From: Ophiodon elongatus
Lineage: Eukaryota > Chordata > Actinopteri > Perciformes > Hexagrammidae
Direction: 5' to 3'
Length of the DNA: 64,000 nucleotides
Assembly (NCBI GenBank): GCA_016806645.1
Contig: JACSYO010001340.1
Span: 322,501 to 386,500, forward strand
The notes beneath the pieces were generated by a model. That model made no database searches, was not told where the DNA came from, and saw only the letters and a list, made by a program, of their open reading frames with translations. The translations under genes were made by a program, and so were the position numbers. Below are positions 1 to 27,620 of this stretch, piece after piece (position 1 is the stretch's first letter; each line of letters starts with the position of its first letter).

Positions 1-191
1 ATTGGTCTACAAAATCGTGATTGCATGTTTACAACTTTTTTTTTTTAAAAAGATACCTGAGAAAATGCATATTGAAACTAATGAATACCAATGATGTCCA
101 GTTTGTAAATGTGTTTATATTATTTTCGTTTAATCAAGGCCTTTGACTTTCTGCTGTGGTTCACCCCCTCTAACAATATCATGGCTGTTAC

Positions 192-15880
<15,689 letters not shown>

Positions 15881-16080
15881 GTTTACAGTCTCTTTGTGTG
15901 TCGCTACTTCAACAAACAACTTCTTCAAAATATGATATTCATTTTGTGAGGTAACGTACTTTTAACCAGCACGCTTCTGGCGTTACACGTCCTGTCCATC
16001 CTGTCAAGGGTTTCGAAAACTTTCGCTCCAAAATGACGTTTTTGTTTTGGTACGGCAGCCATCGAGGGTCAATACATCTA
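15881..16080 (-). promoter_or_regulatory. atr: Probable atr 5'UTR and promoter region
   Basis: This is the sequence directly upstream of the atr start codon on the minus strand. It has no TATA box that I can see. It is less AT-rich than the flanking intergenic DNA, which beyond about 16140 turns into TA repeats. The transcription start cannot be fixed from sequence alone. Confidence 0.4.
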
Positions 16081-16142
16081 CGTTTAAACGCGAAGTGCAA
16101 ACTGCTCCCCCTGGCGAAGTAATTGACCTAAAAAAGTAAATA

Positions 16143-16199
<57 letters not shown>

Positions 16200-16729
16200 C
16201 ATACTATATTTACGTATTTATATATATATATATATATATATACATACTGTATTTACAGTATAATATATATAGTATATAAAGTATATATATGTATTGATTG
16301 TAATTACTAATTTATTAATGTGTAAGCATACTTTTTATGTTGTAGCTGGTAAAGGTGCGGTGGTTTTATATACTGCTGAGTAGCTTAATCTGTTAAAATA
16401 CATCTTAATGTTTTTTTTTTTTAGAAGAAAATGGAATTAATCAAGTAAAGTACAAGTACCTCAACATTTTAGACTTTACATCACCATATAGGCTACTTTT
16501 TTGTTTTGCTTAAGTTGTGTATTTCAAAATCACTTTTGAGTGTGTTGCAGATATACTGAACCAGTCACCAAAGAGGAGAAAATATATTTGTGCACTTTAT
16601 AGCATATTTCACTTTTTTCACTTTACAGTTTTTCAAAACACTATCGGATCACATCCAATGCTTCCCTTTATATTGTCCTAAGAAGTAGCTCAGTGTCCCT
16701 AAATCCACATGAGTATATATATTTTCTTC
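16081..16729. other. atr-pls1 intergenic spacer, no gene seen
   Basis: AT-rich DNA lies between the 5' end of atr and the 3' end of pls1, both on the minus strand. It contains two (TA)n tracts at about 16145-16192 and 16220-16242. I see no coding similarity. Confidence 0.6.
16145..16242. repeat. (TA)n tracts between atr and pls1
   Basis: Two TA runs separated by about 28 bp of AT-rich sequence. Confidence 0.9.
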
Positions 16730-16735
16730 TTTATT
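16730..16735 (-). terminator. pls1: Candidate pls1 poly(A) signal AATAAA
   Basis: TTTATT on the plus strand is AATAAA on the minus strand, about 460 bp downstream of the pls1 stop codon. It is the first canonical hexamer I found there, giving a 3'UTR of about 0.45-0.5 kb. Confidence 0.6.
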
Positions 16736-17194
16736 TAACCAGACACAACACACACAAGGTTACTCGTTACATTTAATAGATTCTCTTTAATAATTAAATA
16801 GCAATATTCATTGCACAAAATTTACAGACACAAAGGATAGGTTTGTGTAGGATTTTGCTTTTCTTTCTGCTGTATCTGCTTTTCTGTTCATATAGCAGAA
16901 TAAGTCAACAGAAATCAAATATGATACAGAAAAGAACAATTTGGAGCTTGTTCTGTAAAATCACAGACAACATCATGCTGATGAGAAATGATTTTCAACT
17001 TTAGGTAAGCTTATTGTTTGCATGACAAGAGAAACAGAGAATAACACAGTGTCTTGCTCTGATCACAGAAAGGTTAAAGGTCAAAGGGAAAAAATGACAT
17101 TGATGAGGAAAACATGGGGGGGGGGAGATGAAAAGCAAACAGAAATGGAACGTATATTGGTGGTTGGTTTCCAGGTGGCTGGTTCCTGTTTGTT

Positions 17195-17886
17195 TCAGTG
17201 GTTGGCCTTTTTCATACCGTGGCCCATGAGGGAGGCGAACAGCGTCAGCACCATCTTGGGGTTCACTTTCACCAAATCGTCAGGCTGGGTGTAGACACGA
17301 GCTCCGATCTTACGCGCCAATGAGATCGCATACCTGGGAGAGAAACAGAAAGAGACACGAGACGATGATCTAGTGACAAATACGAAGACGCAATAAGGGG
17401 GGAGGGGGGGGGGGGGCAGTTGAGATTTTGTCTTTTACTTTGCGTTGTTGAGTTTGTCGGCATCCTTCAGCACTCCTCTCTCTGCTCTCTTCACCATGTC
17501 CCACTTGACGGTACCGGGAGCGATGGCGTCGATCAGGTCAATCACTGGCAGACTGGTGCTGATCAGTTTGTCCTGCAGAAAACAGGGAAACGGGGTCCAA
17601 TGTGAACGTGTTTACTTGTATAGATTAGATTAGAAAGCTTTATTAACCCACTCATTTGCCACCAAAAACTCATACAGACAACAATAGACACAGTCCACAG
17701 TGCACAGCAGACAAGAAACACATTACAAAGAATAAATAACACCAGAAAATGCTCAGAAAGATGCTCAATCTAAAAACCACATCTAAAGGCGTTCATTAAA
17801 GAATCTAAATTCTGCTGGAACAAAAGAGCTTCTGAGTCGCTCAGTGACATATATATATATATATATATATGCACCATGCATTCACA

Positions 17887-17923
<37 letters not shown>

Positions 17924-20353
17924 TGAAGCTGCTTATCTGTGAGTCCTTTCGTTTCTGCTTCAAGGTGTCGTTGACCCAGTTGAGGATGATCTGATCTCCA
18001 ACTCTCTCCCCATCTCCCAGATCTGACAAAACCAACACTGTGTACCTGGACGACAACAAGCAGGATAGACAACTAAAAACTGTACAAGGAGCCATTGTAC
18101 CTAAACCACTCAAATTGTTATGTGCCACAGCTTTGACCGGTGCATGTACCTCCTCATCAGCTGCCAGACCAGCGCCAGGGTGTGCATTCGGCTCCCCTCG
18201 TTCAGGTTTTCTCCTCCGATGCCGACGAGAGAGAAGTGAGCTACATCCCTGCCCAGCCTCACAGCATAGTTACAGTTCTCCAGCTGAGACATGAGAGGAA
18301 ATACAATATTACTCTCCTTTTATTTTCCCATTAAAATGTTTCTTTCTATTTCTTTGATGTGGACACCTTCTTCATATTGGCTCCCAGGACAGGATAAGGT
18401 GGGTTGTTGACTTTCTTCCAGTTCACAGGCACATTAACCTTCTCATAAAGCTGCATGATGATCAAACCATCACACAGGTCACTGCAAGACAAAAACACAG
18501 GAAACACAGGAAACACAGGAAAATACGTTATCACTGCAGCAACAGTTGCTTTTTTTGTTAAAAAATATGAGATCTACATAATGCTAAATTTAGTTCAGCA
18601 TCCATTAATCTAATTAACAAAGTAATTAAAGAGAGTCACTTTATTTTGAGCATGTCATTTTCAGGCTTGTGCAATAAAAATGGGCTTCTTGTTGGTGTTT
18701 AACACTTTGTGGATATTTTACAGGCTTAGTCCAGTCTATTGTAGACTGTTTACATTTGATTACTTCTGGTCCAATACATAGATAAATCAATGTGGGATCC
18801 AATATGCCTCCACCAGATTTACATGGACTCAACCTCAGAATCTTTTTTATCCTGGTTATACACCCTATTCATGACACATTATAAATTGGGAGATCATAGG
18901 TCTGAAGTCTAAAAGGGTAAAGTGGAACAGAGAAAAACATAATCTTATGTAAATTGATGGTCAATTTAAGATTGAGAGGCTGATAAGAGAAGCTGGGGAA
19001 ATGTGTGTACAGAAAGTGAAGTAATAACCTTTCAGCTATATAACCCTTGAGTAAGGCACCAGTATGCCAGTAGAATACTTTGTACCATGATAATAATAAC
19101 TTTTATTTATATAGCAACTTGAAAAACAAGTTTAGAAAGTGCCTAAGAGCAAATAATATAATGAAAATACTCACAAGAGCACAAGAGAATATGTGATATA
19201 CACATTTTAATATAATAAATATAGGTAAGTGTAAAACTAAATAAAAGCCAATTTGTAAATGTTAGTATTGAAAGAGGACACTGATGTTGCTCCCCTGATT
19301 TCCTAATGGCCCAGATGACAAAAATCCTGCTGCCCTCTCTGTTTCTACCCTCATTACTGGTTATACCGGGGCAGCCTATAAATAGGTAAATGGATGCATA
19401 GGAAATTTCCATCCCATGTCCTTAATAAGGTTAACCACATTAATGTGTAACTGATGACATACCAGAACAGGTGGTTGACATACGGAGAGACCCCCAGAGA
19501 GTTCATCCAGTTTCTAAATGTTTTCTCTTCGTTGGACTCAGCTGGAAAGACATGAAGGCATGATGAACATCCACATCACGTCGTCAAACAGTTGTTGCCA
19601 CACAGTTGTTGCCACACAGTTACTGTCACCTCGTAGGAATGTTCAGCTTATGTAAGGTAGGTTTGGTTTTATGGCTGCCTGACTAGCCCTGAAATATTAA
19701 CTTGGTTGGGCTTTTTAATGGGTTTATGACCTGTGAGCTTTTCTTCACAACAGTTATCTGCACATTCCCATTATGGTACGCATTCTGGCATGAGTGTGCA
19801 TGCCAGCATTTTATGACTGAATTTTCATTTGGGGTTGATAGAAAAGCAATGACATTGGACAAAATCGGTGTCTCACGCTCTATGTGTGCAGTTTCTATTC
19901 CGTTGCCGCCATTGATCTGAGTCTTCTGCACACCAGGGTGCATGTTGTACAGGTTGGCTATAAAAGCCAAGTTGAGCTTGAGGTTCCCAGATGTGACGTC
20001 ATGAGGAGACACAAACTGTCTGCAGTCCAGCCGGGCCGCCTGTTGCAGCATCAGCTCAGCCCTTCGGTCCAAATCACGCTCCTTCACATACACATAAAAA
20101 AGACACGTGTGCATGACGCTACGTACATATAATCATGCCAGAATCCATTAGGAAGGTCAATATATTTTGTCTAATTTACATCTGAAGGATAATAAAACAA
20201 AGTGACTCACATTAATGCCGCTCATGTCGATTTTGACGTTCCTTTTGTAGTCGTTCTCTTCTTGGAGAGCAATCTGGTCCAACAGGTAGAAGTAGGCTCG
20301 CGAGTCCTACAGTGTACAATACAAAGAGGGATTACACACCTTTTTTTGTGTAA

Positions 20354-20401
<48 letters not shown>

Positions 20402-21614
20402 GTGTATTATGAGGAGGACCTTGATATCTTCACTGAAGTTGCTGATGGTGTTTGTTCCTGCGTTGCGTAGATGATGGTTAAACCAGCGGAGCAGCAGCTC
20501 CTCAGGGGAGAGAGACATCAGACTGTCCAGATTCTCCTCATCTGCCAGAAGGCTAATCAGACCTGAAGACACACATGTCATTAGTTTAACACTCTTTATT
20601 AAAAGTTATGTTGTTGTTTTTTTAAATAACCTTGTGTGTGTATGTGTGCGTGTGAACTGACCTTCATTCTTGTTGATTTCTATATCAGCAAAGAGGCCAA
20701 CCTTGACAATCTGCCAGAGCAGGCCCAGGACAAGATGGGGTTTCCCAGCCATCAGATCATGGGCGTCAATGCTCACCACCGTGCAGCCGATCGCTGAAGC
20801 TGAGTTCAGTGCCAGGACCAGATTCTCCTACAAACAAATTGTGAAATTGTGTATCAACATGTTCATTTTTGCTCAGTCAGATATTGCTTGGATATTGTTG
20901 TAACAGCTCAGCAAAATTAAAGGCTGTGGCCTGAATCCTCCAAATAATAACTAACTTATTAAACAACAACATCATCAAAGTACATCAAGTTATAAAATAA
21001 AAAAGGACAAATATGTGACTGTTCTTTTTTTTCTTACGTCTCCACAGAGGAGACATTTACAGAATATATATATAAAACAAATTATAATAAAAAAAAATCA
21101 AATAAATTCAGCTATTTTCGTGAGATAAGAGTTTTTTTCTTAGTTTCCAGAACTTTAAAAATGTTTGTTAAAAGGAAAGCTTGACATTTCTGGAAATACT
21201 TTTATTTGCTTCTTTGCACAGAGTGAGATGAGAGGATAGATACCATTGTCCCTTTTGTCTACTCAGTATGAAGTTGGAGCCATAGCAGCTAGTTAGCTTA
21301 GCTTAGCATAAAGACTGGAAAGAGGGGGAAATAGCTCACCTAGCTCTGTCCATCACTCATTAGATATATAAAAAAAAGCATACTAGCATGCATGACACAT
21401 TTCTTAGTATTTGCAGTGTATTATGAAGGATTAATTATGGATTTTCTACTCACTGTCATTGTGAAAGTGGCAAGTTTCTTAGTGTTGATGACTCTTTCGT
21501 CAATGGTGTCAGGCTGAGACAGGTTAATCATTTTGCTGAAGGAGAACAAGGAGTGTGAGTGAGTAAGCAAATTGCCTAATGTCATTTCAGAAGTGTGTAA
21601 TCTCAGATTTGTCC

Positions 21615-21661
<47 letters not shown>

Positions 21662-23949
21662 TTACCATAACAGGATGCCATCACGGACAGAGGTGAAGAG
21701 GCTTTCATCGTCAGGGTTCATGGGCAGCAGGTGTTGGCAGTCTTTGTCTTTTGCCAGGGCTTTGTTAATCCAGTTGACAAATGCCACCGTTTCCTCATCT
21801 ACACACACATTATATATATTCACAGAGAGCCACACTTTTTGGTACACCGAGATCACAGCAATCAAAGATCTCAGGAAAAATCAACATAAAGCATGATACA
21901 CACATACACACACACACACACACACACGCACGCACACACACACAACAACACACACAATGCATGCTCTCTCACACCAGAGTAGGAGTGCTGCGTTCCCTCG
22001 CTGGATTTCCCTGACGTTCCTCCGAAGGAACGGATCCCATCTCTCCTGGTGATGGTTTTCCTAAACGTCTCGCTGAACTCCTTGCTCTTCAGTTCTTGAA
22101 AGATCTGAACATGGACAGGCTGCGTTACTCCATGCGTGGTTTTGATGGACAAGTTGAATTCTTTGCTCACAAACTGCATCAGAACTTACAGAAACAAATT
22201 CCTCAAAGCTGATCTTCTCGTCCTTGTTGGTGTCTCCAGCGATGAAGGTCTCGGCGATCTCTCGCACTTTGTATCCCGGCAGGGAGAAACTCGCCTCTCT
22301 GAACAGCTCCTGGAGCTCAAAGTTGCTCACGAAGCCGCTGTTATCAATATCTGAACACGAATAAACACGGAGAGAAACGCACACACACGTATGCATGAGG
22401 TCAATTTGCTCTACAAATATTAATCTTAACATAATGAGCTTAATATGTATTTCGGAATATTGCACACAGATAATAAAAGCACGGACAAACAAAAGACTGG
22501 TAACGCTTTATTTAGGTCTGTAATTTCCTAATAATTTTATTTGATAAAGGTTTGTGTGTAATTTGGTCCGGATTATGGAGAGGATAAAGACTGATATTTC
22601 AGTTTAATTAGTTGTGTTGAGTTTATCAACAGTTATTGCGGATAGTTACTGCTCCATTTAAACTCAAATATGTATTAATTCATTATTAATTTATTATTGC
22701 AAACTTTGTTCTTCATATATGTCAAATTGTATAATTGCCTTCAGCTGACCTGCTGTGCACTGAGCAGGATTTTTATCTTGTGATCCCCAAAATGAGAAAA
22801 AGTCATCATATGGTTTTGCCTTAGTGTGAACGTGAGTTGTGAGAATTTGGCAGAAAAATGACAAATACGTTTATTTATTTTTTTCAATCTAGACTGAAAT
22901 CTCAACAACTATTGCATAGATTCCCTTTAAATTGTGTCCAGACATTCATGGTCAGAGGGAAATATAATAACTAAATAACTGTCATATGTATTACGATGCA
23001 ATCTAGTGCAAACATTTTTGGTCTTTGTGGACTTTGTTGAGCCTGTCACTTTTCATCTTGTGTCACCTTCAGGTCAAATCCTCAGTTGATATCATACTCT
23101 GGTTTATGAGTAAATACTTAAAAAACAAATTACATCCAATCGTCCTCAACTGTACTTTAGCATGCTAATAAACTAAACTAATAAACAAAAGGTAGTCGTA
23201 GATGAAAACTCTGATGCTGTTTCAACTGCACAGAGATGACAACCAGTAGTAGATAAACATCGCAGATTTGATGCTCACAACATGATAAATCATTCAACTG
23301 TAATGTTGCCAAATGCCTTTATTATGATATATGCACTGTCCAGTTTTTATATTTACATCAACTGGTAATGATCAAAAACTAATTTGATCTCAGCTTGCTA
23401 TAACAGAACCACAACTCTAGACATTAATTGGAATGAATCGAATTGGAAGTGTACCAATTAAAGAATGTCTCCATTCAATTTATATTCAGCACCAAATTTC
23501 TTTTTGACTTCACGGTGACACGTCAGGTCATTTTAACATTTCAACATCTCTGTCTCAGCCCCTTTACTTGTTTTTATCGTTTGTGCCTTGTGTTTGTGTA
23601 TCATATATATTTATGGTGCTCACTATTATCACCATCTTTTTGTAATTATACAATTAGAAAGATGATTAACTGATAAAATCTAGCAATGACTCATTATTAC
23701 ATGTGAGAATACCTCAAACACAAAGTACGAACACTGAACAACCCAAGCGATAAAAAAATATCTTGCATAAGAGTCATGCTTTATTGTCAGCTGTAAATGT
23801 ACTACTTAGACCAGGTGTCCTGTGAATACACTTGTAGAGTCAGGTTAGGTGTGTGTGAGCGTGTGAGTGTGAGACTGACCAATTCTATTAAAGGCATCCC
23901 GGAGCTCTTCCAGGTCATCTCTGGAAATCTGTGTGATATGATTCTCCAT
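17195..23949 (-). CDS. pls1: Plastin-1 (I-plastin/fimbrin), actin-bundling protein, complete CDS
   Basis: Plastins cross-link actin filaments through two actin-binding domains, each made of two calponin-homology (CH) domains, after an N-terminal pair of EF-hands. I-plastin works in intestinal microvilli and hair-cell stereocilia. The protein starts MENHITQISRDDLEELRDAF. EF-hand 1 (DIDNSGFVSNFE) is at about residue 24 and EF-hand 2 at about residue 63. CH-domain phrases include AFVNWINKAL, KPHLVLGLLWQI, FRNWMNSLGVSPYVNHLF and HTLALVWQLMRRY. It ends PKMVLTLFASLMGHGMKKAN plus H. Coding exons: 23880-23949, 22190-22350, 21975-22104, 21666-21798, 21454-21535, 20662-20827, 20420-20562, 20211-20306, 19877-20081, 19463-19541, 18367-18481, 18150-18283, 17922-18045, 17439-17572, 17195-17333. 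They sum to 1911 nt (636 aa; human PLS1 is 629), all in phase. The call of pls1 over lcp1 or pls3 rests on the start, on residues such as SSFKDK...STSLPVIDLIDAIAP, and on the position next to atr as in human 3q23. EF-hand 2 reads DTNKDEKISFEE, with Glu at the usual Gly position. Confidence 0.95.
17401..17416. repeat. Poly(G) run in pls1 intron
   Basis: A near-continuous G run on the plus strand (C-rich in the pls1 sense strand). It sits about 22 bp downstream (sense) of the donor of the exon at 17439-17572. Confidence 0.85.
17622..17850. repeat. Probable LINE-derived 3' tail in pls1 intron
   Basis: It begins with TAGATTAGATTAGAAAGCTT and TTATTAACCC, the type of tail seen at the 3' ends of many fish non-LTR elements. 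Similar tails occur at 48990-49090 and, as a short piece, near 21036. There is no coding part here. Confidence 0.5.
17887..17921. repeat. (CA)n microsatellite forming a pls1 splice donor
   Basis: In the pls1 sense strand the exon at 17922-18045 ends AAG and the intron begins GTGTGTGTGT, so the repeat itself supplies the donor. Confidence 0.95.
20356..20406. repeat. (TG)n microsatellite, pls1 intron
   Basis: A sense-strand (CA)n tract starting about 13 nt after the donor of the exon at 20420-20562. Confidence 0.95.
21165..21420. repeat. Copy of a dispersed inverted-repeat (MITE-like) family
   Basis: It starts AAAGGAAAGCTTGACATTTC and contains AGTTAGCTTAGCTTAGCATA and a following AAGACTGGAAA. 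Both phrases are shared with copies near 34.3 kb and 55.2 kb. It lies in pls1 intron 6. The right end is not clearly preserved in this copy. Confidence 0.7.
21617..21660. repeat. (TG)n microsatellite abutting pls1 donor
   Basis: In the sense strand, (CA)n begins within the first ten bases of the intron after the exon at 21666-21798 (GTAACTCACACACA). Confidence 0.95.
21897..21946. repeat. (CA)n microsatellite, pls1 intron
   Basis: A CA run with a few CG variants, lying about 30 bp into the intron (sense) after the exon at 21975-22104. It reads as TG in the sense strand. Confidence 0.93.
22890..23200. repeat. Interspersed teleost repeat in pls1 intron 1
   Basis: It contains TCTCAACAACTATTGCATAG, CAGACATTCATGGTCAGAGG and ACTGTACTTTAGCATGCTAA. 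I recognise these as landmarks of a common fish interspersed repeat. It is diverged and has no coding capacity. Confidence 0.55.
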
Positions 23950-23970
23950 AGTAGCTTCTGCTCCGTGGAC
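23950..23970 (-). other. pls1: 5'UTR part of pls1 exon 2
   Basis: The 21 bases between the acceptor (TTTCAG on the sense strand) at 23971 and the start codon. The presence of this acceptor shows that at least one untranslated first exon lies upstream. Confidence 0.75.
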
Positions 23971-23985
23971 CTGAAACACACACAC

Positions 23986-24020
<35 letters not shown>
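23970..24020. repeat. (CA)n microsatellite before the pls1 coding-start exon
   Basis: In the sense strand this is (TG)n running into the acceptor TTTCAG at 23971. Confidence 0.93.
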
Positions 24021-24022
<2 letters not shown>

Positions 24023-24424
24023 GTTCTGGATCACACTGGACACAACGCAGGAGCTGATTTAGCCAGATTGAGCAATATGTCGGCTTAACAAGGATTCATT
24101 TTAATGTTGCAAACATGCTCAGAGAAATGAATTAACCTCAGAAACAGAACTAACAAAAGGTGAGTTTGACAATAGCGATGGGATAAAGGTGGAAGAAGAA
24201 TTAGGAAGTGTCAGGTTATATACTGGAATTTATCCAGGGTAGCCTTGTGACTTCTCACTGCCATTTCTTTACTCTGCACCGACTTTTCACACACACATAC
24301 GGGCACATTCATACACCTTAGTTTTTTTTTTATAAACCCCCAGAGGTATTAGCATTTTTATAATAAAGTATCCTTTTGGTTCTTTGCTTGACAGACAGAG
24401 TAACCCCAAGACAGAGACAAGTAC

Positions 24425-24640
24425 CTTCATAAGAGTTGGCTGTAAGTCCTGTTATGAGCCTCTCGGCGAAGATCCCTTTGGACTGGCTGCACGAGTCGAG
24501 TCCTCCAGAGCTCTGCTAGGCTTCAGGCATAGCGGAAGCGGGTTCCCGGAGAGGCTGGAGAGCTGGTTATTGCTCTTAGGAGGAGCCACTCAGGAGAGGC
24601 AGAGCAGAGTGGACCTTTGGCCTTTCTGGACCCTGTGACA
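24425..24640 (-). other. pls1: Candidate untranslated first exon of pls1
   Basis: A block richer in GC than its surroundings that ends, in the sense direction, with ATGAAG|GTACTTG, a fair splice donor at 24424. It would splice to the acceptor at 23971. A second candidate donor (ATGCAG|GTAAAATG) is near 25243. Transcript data are needed to choose. Confidence 0.35.
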
Positions 24641-25249
24641 GGCGTAGACAGTTAACAGTTAACACCTGAGCTGTGTCATCACATTAAGATGTTCATCTGT
24701 TGGTCTCTTCAGGGCCAATTCATTTGCAATTAAACTATCTGACTGCAATGCACCTCGAAAGCATACAAAGTTAAACACTAAAACACATATTGTGGGGACA
24801 GCAGGAACAGAGGATACAAAAAATACTAAACACATTCAAATAAAAACACCGACAAGGCCAATTCAACAATATCTGTGGTGTATTCACACACTTTTTTTTG
24901 CAAAGAATTAGGTTGAAAATCTTGTTAAATACAGCTACGTGTTCTTTAACGGACCAACGCACGCATTTTGCATTTCTGTCAAACATGTTTAAAACATGAG
25001 GCCTGTGTTTGCCTGCATAGCTTGCTTCACTGCCACACAAAGCCCTGTAACCTGAGGCACACTGCCAACTACCTCACTTAGATTAGGCTGCCCCACTACA
25101 CAGCAACAGTGCCACTTTACTGCAACAGTCGCTTTTGATTCCAAACAAAAAACTGCAGCAGATCATGCTTTTTTGTCTCTTTGCATTTATGTCTTAAAAA
25201 AATGCTTGTGATGCTCTTCTTAAATCTTCCTACGTCATTTTACCTGCAT

Positions 25250-27420
25250 GTTCAGGCTGGGAAACGTCTGCAGCGATAGTTTGACAACTGTACATCATGC
25301 AGCAAAGTTGACCTGCGTTTTAGAATAGTCAATCTGTAATGTAAGGAAACAAAAAAGTAAGGAGCTTACATTGAGTCCCAGGCAGGCTGATGGGCTTAGA
25401 GTCCGGAGCAGGGCCAATCCAAAGTAGAAAATCAGCTTGCTGCAGAGTTTCGGGCCACTTTCTTTCACTTCGCTCCTCTTGTGTTTGCCTCCCTTTCTTT
25501 TCTCTGTTCGTACCTGTCAGCCTCTCCTTTCACCTCCACCGCCGCTCAAGAAGGCACACACAGTCCCATAACCAGCCGAAACCCAGACACGAGACAGTGC
25601 GAAATGTTTCTCTCTTGGATCAGACAAACATACTGAAGACATGTTTATACCTATTCTCTACAATCTTATACAGAATCTACTTTCTTTTGCCTGTGAATAT
25701 ACAAAGACTCCATCTTTCTATCTCCCCCTCAGGCCTCTCTTCCTCAGACACTTGATCAGCCCAGTTTCACTCTGTGACTCTGAGGTGGTCCGGTTACCCT
25801 CTCGCAGCTCCACCTCCAGTTGTTGATGTGCCAGCCACAGTTTGGGGTTGTGGACCCTAAGCCAGGTTCAGTTATTGGTGTAAAAATGTAACTGCCGGCC
25901 AAAGACTTTCTTTTAAGCCTCCCATATTATTCACTGGCACCTTGGTACACATGCACAGGAAGGAGAATAGAGTGAAAACCACAGAAACTTGCAGCACAGC
26001 ATGCATTCACACAATAATGCTGCACATATTGCTTCTCTAGCACTGAGCTTAGATATTTTGTGATACTAAATATGAATTGCCTTTATGAGCTTATGGTCTA
26101 AAATATTGCTGGCATATACAAATGTTGCTGTTACTTGAATAGTTCTAATAGTAGATATATTGCTTCTATTAAAAATAAAATGTATATATCAGTATGCTTA
26201 TTGGAATAAAAGCTTTTAATTTAAAGGATCATCATATCATCATACTTCTGTTGCACAAGTGGGTTTTCAGTTGAGCCTCAAATAAAAAAAAAAAAAAAAG
26301 AAGCAACTCCAGATGTTCAATGTCTAAATGTGAGAAATACTTTATCACATTTTCTTTCACATTCACATTCACTTTTACCATGTTTTCTTTTTAATTAGTC
26401 CACCAATGGGATCTCTTCACAGCTATTATGGAGAGAAGAATGTAGCACTCATGAATGTGAGTATTGTATTCAGACAGACTGTGAAAAAAACTGGACCTAA
26501 GCTTTAATTAAGTAGAAAGACATTTTAGCATGTCACATTTTGTCTTTCATGTTTGCATATTTTTATTTCATGTTATAATAGCTGTGTGTGACCATCCCCA
26601 CACCCACCTGCATTTCCTTGTTTGGTTGAGCCTTTGATGCTTCGTTCAGCTGTAATTTAAGGTCCCGACCACTCAGAGGCAGTGCTGTACAAGCACTACA
26701 AGCACTGCACACGCTGATGAAGTAAAGAAGATCTCCCTGTTTTTCTTTGAAAAGAAGTGCAGCCTAGTGACGGTCATCATGCAGCATGTTGCCATACAGT
26801 ACACTTCTTAAACTGAAGCAGGGAACACCTTATGTTAGCAATACTTGCTGACAACTTGAACTTAATTAATTATATAAAACAAAATTCAGATTGTAATCAA
26901 ACATAACAAGTTAATTGATTCGTCGTCCTACCAGGAAACATTCACATACCTTGGATCCAGTCGCAGAACAAGTCTTCAGACCCTGCGCTTGTAAAAGTAA
27001 TAATACCACATTATAAAAATACACAGTTACAAGTAAAAGTTCAGCTTCAGTTATATGAACCCCTCCTCTACATTTTAGAGGGAAAATATATAATTTGTAT
27101 TACACTACATTCATCTCACAGCTATAGTTAGGCCAGCTACTGTGCTGATTTAGAATATTACTACAAAATATAATCAACAAATAAATGATGCACTTTAAAA
27201 ATATATATTAAGCAAACCAGCAGTATATAAAGTAAAAATGAGCTCCATCTTTACCAGCTGCAACATTAAAGGGATGCACACATTGTGCATCAATAAATAT
27301 AATATAATAATACGCATTTGTCTGGGACGTTCTGCATAACGAGTACTTTTACTTTTTGTATTATAGTATATTTTAATGCAAATATGTCTGCCTTTTTACT
27401 AAGGTCAAATGTCTAGTGTT
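25250..27420. other. pls1-gyg1 divergent spacer, no gene seen
   Basis: AT-rich DNA between the divergently transcribed pls1 and gyg1. The open frames here (for example 25390-25755) have no similarity that I recognise and are not framed by splice sites. It contains a poly(A) stretch near 26285. It probably holds the pls1 promoter. Confidence 0.5.
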
Positions 27421-27620
27421 TCGTCACTGTGATAACGCTCATCAGTAGCCTCCACGCAAGGGGCGTGTCAGCTGTCACTGGTCACATGACCCGGAAAATG
27501 TGGGGCTTAATTCCTGTGTTGGACTGCTCCCAGCTGCTGAGCTTCTGCGCTACGCAGTGCAAACCCTCTGTCTTCCCCATCACGACCCCGGAGCCCCGGG
27601 AGGACTCTCCTCATCACACC
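27421..27620 (+). promoter_or_regulatory. gyg1: Probable gyg1 promoter/5'UTR with an M-box-like E-box
   Basis: GC content rises sharply here relative to the upstream DNA, as in a teleost CpG-rich promoter. GTCACATGAC at 27481-27490 contains TCACATGA, the M-box form bound by MITF/TFE family factors in other genes. I see no TATA box. The transcription start is inferred, not seen. Confidence 0.5.

Noticed and set aside
17195..23949. Alternative call as L-plastin (lcp1) or T-plastin (pls3)
   Set aside because: The N-terminus, the extra residues and the position beside atr fit pls1 best. The three paralogues are similar, so a tree would confirm.
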